Source: Hyphomicrobiales bacterium
GTDB taxonomy: Bacteria; Pseudomonadota; Alphaproteobacteria; Rhizobiales; Rhizobiaceae
DNA length: 19,739 nucleotides
Assembly: GCA_015654965.1 (NCBI GenBank)
Contig: JAATGD010000314.1
Coordinates: 1-19,739 of the forward strand
Direction: 5' to 3'
The notes under the pieces are model-generated. The model made no database searches and was not told where the DNA came from. It worked only from the letters and a program-made list of their open reading frames with translations. Below are positions 1-5,122 of the stretch, one piece after another. The first letter of the stretch is position 1; each line of letters begins with the position of its first letter. A program made the position numbers and the translations under genes.

Positions 1-2
1 AG

Positions 3-164
3 GGCGAGCTTATCACGACATACAAGGCTGATTTTGCCTTTTGGGATTTTACCGAGGATCGCTTTCGCGTGATTGACGTGAAGGGCGTTGAAACACCTGT
101 TTTCAAGCTCAAGCGCAAGTTGGTCCGCGCCTTCCTTGGCATTGAAGTGGAGGTGGTGAAATGA
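3..164 (+). CDS. DUF1064-like phage nuclease, C-terminal part (5' truncated by window)
   Basis: The open frame enters from the left edge and ends at the TGA of 162-164, giving about 53 C-terminal residues. The visible text, with YKADFAFWDF, then RVIDVKG, then PVFKLKRKLV, matches the pattern I know from DUF1064 phage proteins: an acidic residue in YKADF followed by D-V-K, as in PD-(D/E)xK nuclease folds. These proteins occur in the replication or recombination modules of many phages and are thought to act as endonucleases, possibly on branched DNA. The stop overlaps the ATG of the next gene (ATGA), so the two genes are translationally coupled in the early operon. The N-terminus is outside the window. 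The family assignment is fairly safe, but the biochemical role is inferred. Confidence 0.7.
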   Translation, partial: GELITTYKADFAFWDFTEDRFRVIDVKGVETPVFKLKRKLVRAFLGIEVEVVK

Positions 165-1075
165 AAGCCGCGCCATGGTTTCGGTTGTACCATCGCATGA
201 TTGACGACGAGAAAATGCGCCTTCTCGCATTTGAAGATAGGTGGCATTTCATAGCCATTCTTTGCCTAAAGGCTGACGGTCTTCTTGATGAGGAAGAAAG
301 TAGTCTCAAGCAGCGAAAGATTGCGGTCAAGCTTGGCGTTCAATTGCGTGAACTTGATGAGATCAAAAGACGGCTTTCCGAGGTCGGTTTGGTTGATGAC
401 GACATGCAGCCGATTGCTTGGGACGACCTACAATACAAGAGCGACACAAGCACTGATCGTGTTCGTAAATATCGTGAAAAAACAAAGCCTAAGCACAGTG
501 AAACGGAATGTAACGTTTCAGGAAACGTTTCTGTAACGGCCCAAGAGACAGATACAGAAACAGATATAACATCTTCACTACGTTCAGATGTATCGGTCAA
601 ACCCGATTTCGATGCTGAATTCGAGAAACAGTTTTGGACGGTCTATCCTCGTCGTGCTGGCAAGGGCCAAGCCCTCAAAGCCTTCAAGGCGGCTCGAAAG
701 CGGGTTGACCTCGAAACGATCCTCGTTGGCGTCCGGCGCTATGCCGATGAACGCCGCGGCGAAAATCCTGAATTCACCAAGCACCCCGCCACGTGGTTGA
801 ACGGCCAATGCTGGACAGACGAGCCAGTGCCAAAGTTTGCGCCGTCGCAACAGACCATTCCCAAACCTCAAAAGCAAACAGCAGCAACCATTTTCACCAA
901 TCGCGCCCGTCAGATGGGGATTTTGAACGATGAACCAGATCGCACACAGACCGGATTACGACAGGAAGGCCACGGAAGCCGAAATAGTGAGGTGCTTGAC
1001 CTTACTTGCGAGCCTTCCGGCACGGGAGGCCAGCAGCACGGAAGCGGTGGAGGCAGCTTATTCCATCGCCCTTGA
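161..1075 (+). CDS. Phage replication initiator (O-like, winged-helix N-terminus)
   Basis: This 304-residue protein has the layout of phage replication initiators. An N-terminal replication/winged-helix segment (about 1-95) is followed by a basic DRVRKYREK stretch (99-107). A low-complexity Ser/Thr/Glu linker follows (about 110-148). The C-terminal domain (about 150-222) contains FWTVYPRR, GKGQALKAF and HPATWLNGQCW, typical of replication proteins of Gram-negative phages. It probably binds the origin and recruits the host helicase, directly or through a loader. The DNA encoding the linker holds iteron-like repeats (500-539), as in lambda O. The ATG overlaps the upstream stop. The last ~45 residues after GILNDEP are Gly/Ser/Gln/His-rich and coincide with the 146-bp overlap with the next gene, so the ancestral stop may have been lost and this tail may not be functional. 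Confidence 0.75.
   Translation: MKAAPWFRLYHRMIDDEKMRLLAFEDRWHFIAILCLKADGLLDEEESSLKQRKIAVKLGVQLRELDEIKRRLSEVGLVDDDMQPIAWDDLQYKSDTSTDRVRKYREKTKPKHSETECNVSGNVSVTAQETDTETDITSSLRSDVSVKPDFDAEFEKQFWTVYPRRAGKGQALKAFKAARKRVDLETILVGVRRYADERRGENPEFTKHPATWLNGQCWTDEPVPKFAPSQQTIPKPQKQTAATIFTNRARQMGILNDEPDRTQTGLRQEGHGSRNSEVLDLTCEPSGTGGQQHGSGGGSLFHRP
500..539 (+). other. Iteron-like repeats, candidate replication origin
   Basis: Four G(A/T)AACG units start at 500, 510, 522 and 533, about one helical turn apart. The third lies in the perfect 10-bp palindrome GAAACGTTTC (522-531), and the second is GTAACGTTTC (510-519). The array is inside the linker-coding part of the replication initiator gene and is followed by an A/T- and purine-rich segment with repeated ACAGATA (about 548-600). 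Lambda and its relatives place their origin in the same way: O iterons plus an AT-rich unwinding region in the middle of O. The repeats are seen directly; the origin role is inferred. Confidence 0.5.
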
Positions 1076-1520
1076 GGGTGTGTCTGCCTTTGCGCTGGAA
1101 ACTGCCACGAAAAACATTCTTCGCAACGTCCTTGGCCATCCGTTTTTTCCAGCCCCCCCTGAACTCCGTGCGGAATGCGACCGCGTGATGAAGCCCATCC
1201 TTGAAGGCCAAAGGGCGGATCGTGAGCGCGAAAAGTTTCTGGAAGAGCAGCGCAAGGCGATGGCAGCGAAGAAGGCTTCTGTTGATAGCTGGACGCCAGA
1301 AAGCCGTGCCCGTGCTTCTGCAGGATGGCAGGAAGGAAAAGCCAAGCTAAAGGCCGACAGCGCAAGCGAACAAGCCAAGCGCGGCCAATATGACACCAGC
1401 CCGGAAGCCTCCATGGCTCGCCTCAAGGCGGCAGCGGAAGCCAATGGACACGAATTCAACCCCGACGCGCTGAAATCAGCGCCGCCAAGCACATTCAAGC
1501 AAGTAGGTAGGGCAGCGTAA
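930..1520 (+). CDS. Hypothetical early phage protein overlapping the replication gene
   Basis: This frame encodes 196 residues and overlaps the initiator gene by 146 bp in another frame. The first half (about 10-95) looks like an ordinary folded domain, with TEAEIVRCLTLLASLP and LGHPFFPAPPELRAECDRVM. The second half is long, charged and helical: EREKFLEEQRKAMAAKK, then Ala/Lys/Glu-rich, probably coiled coil. The position right behind an O-like initiator is where helicase loaders or replication accessory proteins usually lie, but I see no Walker motifs, so a DnaC-type ATPase is excluded. It ends in TAATG, its stop sharing a base with the next start. I do not recognise the family; the coding call rests on length, composition and tight coupling. 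Confidence 0.7.
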   Translation: MNQIAHRPDYDRKATEAEIVRCLTLLASLPAREASSTEAVEAAYSIALEGVSAFALETATKNILRNVLGHPFFPAPPELRAECDRVMKPILEGQRADREREKFLEEQRKAMAAKKASVDSWTPESRARASAGWQEGKAKLKADSASEQAKRGQYDTSPEASMARLKAAAEANGHEFNPDALKSAPPSTFKQVGRAA

Positions 1521-2116
1521 TGTTCGCAGTATCAGCCATTCACACCAATCGCGGTGCCGCACATATCATTGCTCAACGGGAAGCAGAACGCCGCGCCGCG
1601 ATCAAATCCGAGCGTGATCGTATCATCGCAGAGGGCAGGGAAAAACAGCGCCTTGCTGATGAACAGAAGGCTTTGGAAGCCTATCGCGTAATGAATATCC
1701 GCGAGGTCGAGTTCGCCAATCCAGACAGGCCGACTGCCAAGGAAATAATCCAGAGCGTGGTTTGCGGCACGATGTACACCTATGCCGATATAATTGGCAA
1801 TCGTCGGTACAAGGAGCTTGTCCAGCTTCGGGCGCAAGCAATCAAGAAGGTCGCTATGCTTCGGCCTGATATGTCTCTGCCGCAGATCGGCAGGGCATTC
1901 GGCGGTAAGGACCATACGTCAATTCTGCATTCCTTGAACAAGAGCGGTATCGTCGGTCGTAGAACCATCGCTGCCCCTGTCGAAGCCAAGATCGACATAG
2001 ATGCAGTAATCGCTCGCAAGAACAACGGCGAGTTCTACAAGGACATCGCGTCCGAATACGGCATCAGCCAAGAACGGCTTCGCGGGATGGTCCAGCGTCA
2101 CAGCCAAACAGCATAA
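1520..2116 (+). CDS. DnaA domain IV-containing DNA-binding protein
   Basis: The 198-residue product starts with a charged coiled-coil-like helix (about 17-55, rich in Arg/Glu/Ala). A segment at about 72-142 closely resembles the C-terminal DNA-binding domain IV of the bacterial initiator DnaA. It contains RAQAIKKVAMLRPDMSLPQIGRAFGG and KDHTSILHS; the latter corresponds to the DnaA signature GGRDHTTVLHA that inserts into DnaA boxes. A further helix-turn-helix-like segment follows near the C-terminus (about 159-194, EFYKDIASEYGISQERLRGM). No AAA+ domain is present, so it cannot act as DnaA itself. It could bind DnaA boxes in the phage origin or in host DNA, or regulate early transcription. The start overlaps the upstream stop (TAATG), so it belongs to the replication operon. 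Confidence 0.82.
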   Translation: MFAVSAIHTNRGAAHIIAQREAERRAAIKSERDRIIAEGREKQRLADEQKALEAYRVMNIREVEFANPDRPTAKEIIQSVVCGTMYTYADIIGNRRYKELVQLRAQAIKKVAMLRPDMSLPQIGRAFGGKDHTSILHSLNKSGIVGRRTIAAPVEAKIDIDAVIARKNNGEFYKDIASEYGISQERLRGMVQRHSQTA

Positions 2117-2137
2117 CCCCCGGCAGCGAGGAACACC

Positions 2138-2710
2138 ATGAAGACCAAGGCGGCGAGACTGGCAAAACGAGGAAGACCGAAGAAGGAAGGTGTGTTGCGC
2201 GAACCGAATGGCCGCGCATCACGGGCGAAGGAACCGCCTGCAAAAGTTGCATTGGAAGCACGAATGAGAATGCACAATCTTACAAAGGCGCAGGCGATGG
2301 ATCAGAAGGCGGCAACAAACCTCGGACGGCTCGCCATGATGGGCCGCGCAGAAGGATTGAGCCAAGACCAGTATGAGGCGGCATTGCGTTATCTTGATCT
2401 CAGGAATGATTACAGCAAATCGCTTCTTTCTCCCGGTGCGTATTTCGACACAAACGGAAGCGTTGATAGCAATGACCCTGATGCATATTCAGAATGGTGT
2501 GTTCGTGTAAAGGATTCCGTTAATGCGGCTCATGAAGCAATCCAAGAAGCACAGAATGAAAATCGCTCTGAAAACCTGTGGGCTGGCCTGCAATATGTCA
2601 TCATCAAAGATGAAATGATGCCTCATTTGCTCGGAAGTGCAAGACTTGTGTGTAATGCATTGCATCGTCACTTCATGCTTGACAATAAACGCAAATCACC
2701 GAATAAATGA
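2138..2710 (+). CDS. Basic regulator-like protein, candidate late antiterminator/activator
   Basis: This gene encodes 190 residues and has a GAGGA ribosome binding site 6 nt before the ATG. The N-terminus is strongly basic, with an AT-hook-like KRGRPKK (10-16). The remainder is helical, with SQDQYEAALRYLDLRNDYSKS in the middle and ENLWAGLQYVII near the end. I do not recognise the family. Its place is informative: it is the last gene of the early block, directly before a promoter (2679-2707) and two terminators (2749-2813), and it is followed by the late morphogenesis genes. Lambda Q and P22 gp23 occupy this position, so a late gene regulator is the best inference. Sequence similarity to Q families is not evident by eye. 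Confidence 0.72.
   Translation: MKTKAARLAKRGRPKKEGVLREPNGRASRAKEPPAKVALEARMRMHNLTKAQAMDQKAATNLGRLAMMGRAEGLSQDQYEAALRYLDLRNDYSKSLLSPGAYFDTNGSVDSNDPDAYSEWCVRVKDSVNAAHEAIQEAQNENRSENLWAGLQYVIIKDEMMPHLLGSARLVCNALHRHFMLDNKRKSPNK
2679..2707 (+). promoter_or_regulatory. Sigma70-like promoter, pR'-like late promoter candidate
   Basis: A perfect TTGACA (-35, 2679-2684) is separated by 17 bp from AATAAA (-10, 2702-2707, four of six matches to TATAAT), so transcription would start near 2714. The promoter overlaps the last codons of the regulator-like gene. The first transcribed segment contains two terminators (2749-2771 and 2786-2813), so without antitermination it would make only a leader of about 60-100 nt. 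Confidence 0.55.
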
Positions 2711-2748
2711 CTACAGATTTTAGGATGTAAAGTTGTGTCCAAAATCAT

Positions 2749-2771
2749 AGCGGCTTACGGGCCGCTTTTTT
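2749..2771 (+). terminator. Rho-independent terminator 1 of late leader
   Basis: AGCGGC (2749-2754) pairs with GCCGCT (2761-2766) around a 6-nt loop and runs into a T6 tract (2766-2771). It lies about 35 nt after the predicted start of the promoter at 2679-2707. Confidence 0.75.
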
Positions 2772-2785
2772 ATTGCGCAGTTTTC

Positions 2786-2813
2786 AGCCGTCGCCTTCGG
2801 GTGGCGGCTTTTT
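2786..2813 (+). terminator. Rho-independent terminator 2 of late leader
   Basis: A 10-bp stem AGCCGTCGCC / GGTGGCGGCT (with two G-T wobbles) is closed by a TTCG tetraloop (2796-2799) and followed by a T5 run (2809-2813). It is a second, independent terminator 15 nt after the first and 18 nt before the start codon of the next gene. Confidence 0.78.
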
Positions 2814-2830
2814 ACGTTGGAGAGCAGCCC

Positions 2831-3016
2831 ATGCCCCGCCGCAAGGAAGTCGAGCACATCAACGATGTGGCTGCAAAGATCACCGAGCGGTATTTGCGGG
2901 AAAGCGCGATGCAATATGGCGAGTGCGCGTTAAACCTCATGATGACATGCATGTCCACAAAGGAAGTCATCCAGTGGCTTGAGGATCAGGCCGAGATGAT
3001 GAGGGAGTTTGGATGA
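2831..3016 (+). CDS. Small hypothetical phage protein
   Basis: The product is 61 residues long. I chose the ATG at 2831 because a GGAGAG ribosome binding site lies about 8 nt upstream; the longer in-frame start at 2735 would run through both terminator hairpins. The product is soluble, charged and helical (HINDVAAKITERYLRES, then STKEVIQWLEDQAEMM). It is the first gene behind the late-type promoter and terminators, and its stop overlaps the next ATG (ATGA). I do not recognise the family. Confidence 0.6.
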   Translation: MPRRKEVEHINDVAAKITERYLRESAMQYGECALNLMMTCMSTKEVIQWLEDQAEMMREFG

Positions 3017-3201
3017 TGAAAGATATCAAGATCACGAGAGAGCCGGTTTCATTCGAATATGTAATGGCTTATTTCCGTGGCCTTCCTCATCACATGATCA
3101 GCGACCATTATTTCATGCATGCCACTCGTTGGTGGGAGCTGCTGTTGTTCCCGACTATTCGCAAAGATCGCGAGTTTAACATATTCAGGAAATCGGCATG
3201 A
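3013..3201 (+). CDS. Small hypothetical phage protein
   Basis: This 62-residue protein overlaps the preceding stop (ATGATGA, so 3016 is an equally possible start) and ends with its TGA inside the next ATG. It is rich in aromatic and histidine residues (FRGLPHHMISDHYFMHATRWWELLLF). No signal peptide or membrane segment is clear. The chain of one- to four-base overlaps from 2831 to 3460 supports real translation. Function unknown. Confidence 0.55.
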   Translation: MMKDIKITREPVSFEYVMAYFRGLPHHMISDHYFMHATRWWELLLFPTIRKDREFNIFRKSA

Positions 3202-3308
3202 GTAAGCTCTTCGCTCTCACCATCCTCATAGCCCTTTCTTCATGTGCTCAACCATACCACTACCATTGCGGCTTCAAGGACTATCTCTCAGATAGCAGGT
3301 GTAAGTGA
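3198..3308 (+). CDS. Mini-lipoprotein, 36 residues
   Basis: This short frame starts at the ATG of 3198, overlapping the upstream stop, and ends at the TGA of 3306-3308. It reads MSKLFALTILIALSSC followed by AQPYHYHCGFKDYLSD and a short basic end. The N-terminus is a typical lipoprotein signal with lipobox L-S-S-C (Cys16), leaving a mature peptide of about 21 residues with two further Cys. In size and location it recalls Rz1-type outer-membrane spanins, but it is not embedded in a larger Rz gene and is not proline-rich, so that role is only a possibility. Confidence 0.55.
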   Translation: MSKLFALTILIALSSCAQPYHYHCGFKDYLSDSRCK

Positions 3309-3460
3309 TGGACGGCGTTTCTGACCTTGTAGCAATTTCGTGCGTCTTCTTCGCTCTCGGTTTCTGCGGAGGCATGATGCTTATGGGTGGGATTATGTAC
3401 GAACGCGGCACGTCGAAGAAAAAAAAGCCCTATTGGGCAGACGACAACGAACGGTGCTGA
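3308..3460 (+). CDS. Small single-TM membrane peptide, 50 residues
   Basis: The ATG shares its A with the stop of the preceding mini-lipoprotein gene (TGATGG). The product has one hydrophobic segment of about 25 residues (VAISCVFFALGFCGG through MMLMGGIM, about 8-30), followed by a basic patch (ERGTSKKKK) and an acidic end, so the C-terminus is expected in the cytoplasm. One-TM peptides between a Q-like regulator and the terminase genes are sometimes pinholins or other lysis factors. No endolysin is next to it, so the function stays open. Confidence 0.55.
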   Translation: MDGVSDLVAISCVFFALGFCGGMMLMGGIMYERGTSKKKKPYWADDNERC

Positions 3461-3487
3461 GTGATGAGTTCACCCCTACTTGAAAAC

Positions 3488-3506
3488 AATCAAGATTAAT
3501 CAAGAT
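3488..3506 (+). repeat. 9-bp tandem direct repeat at the terS start
   Basis: AATCAAGAT occurs at 3488-3496 and 3498-3506, a 10-bp period, and the second copy runs into the small terminase start codon. There is no good Shine-Dalgarno sequence here. It could be a protein-binding site, but may also be chance in an A/T-rich gap. Confidence 0.4.
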
Positions 3507-3813
3507 GGATACAAAGCACGGTGGCAAGCGCTCTGGTGCAGGGCGCAAAGCAGGATCAGCCACAAAACGCACAAGAGAGATTGCGGACGCGGCAATCTCA
3601 TCTGGCCTGACGCCTCTTGATTATATGCTGGACATACTGCGCGATGAGAGCATGGACACAGAAAGCCGGTTTGAAGCGGCCAAAGCCGCCGCTCCCTATG
3701 TTCATCCGAAGCTCGCCAGTGTTGAACACAAGGGCGATGCAGACAATCCGCTGCAAACGATCAGCCGCATTGAGCTTATTCCGCTGACAGGCAATGACAA
3801 CAGCAAGGATTGA
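3505..3813 (+). CDS. terS: Terminase small subunit
   Basis: The product has 102 residues and begins GGKRSGAGRKAGSATKRT. It continues with PLDYMLDILRD and RFEAAKAAAPYVHPKLASV, a combination typical of a widespread phage small-terminase family. TerS recognises viral DNA at the pac or cos site and hands it to TerL. The N-terminal basic helix would contact DNA and the middle helices would oligomerise. The gene overlaps terL by 20 bp, the usual arrangement. The ribosome binding site is poor and an AATCAAGAT direct repeat covers the start codon; both are unusual for a structural gene. Confidence 0.85.
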   Translation: MDTKHGGKRSGAGRKAGSATKRTREIADAAISSGLTPLDYMLDILRDESMDTESRFEAAKAAAPYVHPKLASVEHKGDADNPLQTISRIELIPLTGNDNSKD

Positions 3814-5119
3814 GCTTCCTCCCAAGCTGATCCCGGTCTTTTCGGGCGATGCTGATGTAAGAGCCGCATGGGGCGGGCGAGGATCAGGCAAGACGCGCTC
3901 ATTCGCCAAGATGGCCGCAGTCAAGGGCTATCAGTACGGTAAGGCAGGTATATCGGGGATTATCCTGTGCGCCCGCCAGTTCATGAACTCGCTGGCTGAC
4001 AGTTCGCTCGAAGAAATCAAGCGGGCGATTGAGGATGAGCCTTTCCTCAAGGACTATTACGAGATTGGCGAAAAGTACGTCAAATCGAAAGACGGTCGCA
4101 TATCGTTTGCCTTTGCCGGTCTGGATCGCAATATCGCCAGCATCAAGTCCAAGGGCAGATTGCTCCTGTGTTGGGTTGATGAGGCCGAGCCGGTCACGGA
4201 TGAGGCATGGCGCACACTGATCCCGACACTCCGAGAGGAAGGCGAGGATTGGAACGCAGAGCTATGGGCGACATGGAACTCATTGCGCAAGGATGCGCCG
4301 GTTGAAAAGCGTTTCAGGTTTACCGAGAGTGAGCGCGTCAAGGGCGTTGAAATCAACTGGAAGGACAATCCGAAATTCCCGGCAAAGCTGGATCGTGACA
4401 GACTGACCGATCTGAAAGAGCGCCCAGAGCAATATGCGCACGTCTGGGATGGCGCTTATGCCACGGTGATTGAAGGCGCATATTTCGCCCGTCATCTGAC
4501 CGACGCCAAGAACGAGGGACGCATAGGCAGGGTCGCCAAAGACCCGCTTATGACGATCCGGGCCTATTGGGACATCGGCGGTACCGGGGCTAAGGCCGAT
4601 AATACTGCGATATGGATTGTCCAGTTCGTCGGGCGCGAAATCCGCATTCTCGATCATTACGAAGCGCAGGGCCAGCCGCTTGCAACACACGTGCAATGGC
4701 TGCGAGATAATGGATACGGAAAAGCTCTATGTGTTTTGCCTCATGATGGCGACACAAAAGACAGGGTGCATGACGTATCGTTCAAGAGTGCGCTTGAAGA
4801 AGCTGAATTTGAAACGGAAGTCGTTCCTAACCAAGGCGCGGGCGCTGCAAAGATGCGTATCGAGGCGGTACGCAGGCTGTTCCCTTCGATCTGGTTCAAT
4901 GCAGACACGACAGAGGCCGGGCGCGATGCGCTGGGCTGGTATCACGAAAAGAAAGACGAACAGCGCGGCATCGGTCTTGGGCCGGAACATGATTGGGCTT
5001 CGCACAGCGCGGACGCTTTCGGACTGATGGCGGTTCATTACGAACAGCCGCGCATTCAAGGCAGGCAGAGCCGATACGGCGGACGCTCATCATCTTCCAC
5101 ATCGTGGATGGCAGGATAA
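3794..5119 (+). CDS. terL: Terminase large subunit (packaging ATPase/nuclease)
   Basis: This 441-residue protein has all the expected motor parts. Walker A is GGRGSGKT (27-34). Walker B is LLLCWVDEAE (123-132) with the catalytic Glu behind Asp129. The coupling motif is ATWNS (159-163). The C-terminal RNase H-like nuclease has acidic residues at WDIGG (Asp260), PHDGD (318-320) and SADAFG (Asp407). It resembles the PBSX/P22-type terminases that cut and pump DNA into the prohead through the portal. The length is normal for the family. It overlaps terS by 20 bp and ends 3 nt before the portal ATG, so packaging genes are co-translated. Confidence 0.93.
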   Translation: MTTARIELPPKLIPVFSGDADVRAAWGGRGSGKTRSFAKMAAVKGYQYGKAGISGIILCARQFMNSLADSSLEEIKRAIEDEPFLKDYYEIGEKYVKSKDGRISFAFAGLDRNIASIKSKGRLLLCWVDEAEPVTDEAWRTLIPTLREEGEDWNAELWATWNSLRKDAPVEKRFRFTESERVKGVEINWKDNPKFPAKLDRDRLTDLKERPEQYAHVWDGAYATVIEGAYFARHLTDAKNEGRIGRVAKDPLMTIRAYWDIGGTGAKADNTAIWIVQFVGREIRILDHYEAQGQPLATHVQWLRDNGYGKALCVLPHDGDTKDRVHDVSFKSALEEAEFETEVVPNQGAGAAKMRIEAVRRLFPSIWFNADTTEAGRDALGWYHEKKDEQRGIGLGPEHDWASHSADAFGLMAVHYEQPRIQGRQSRYGGRSSSSTSWMAG

Positions 5120-5122
5120 TCA

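Noticed and set aside
910..1498. Two minus-strand frames of about 150 codons
   Set aside because: Shadows of the 930-1520 gene, without a ribosome binding site or recognisable protein.
2735..2830. Extended N-terminus for the 61-residue gene
   Set aside because: The extension would translate through two terminator hairpins, while the ATG at 2831 has a proper GGAGAG site.
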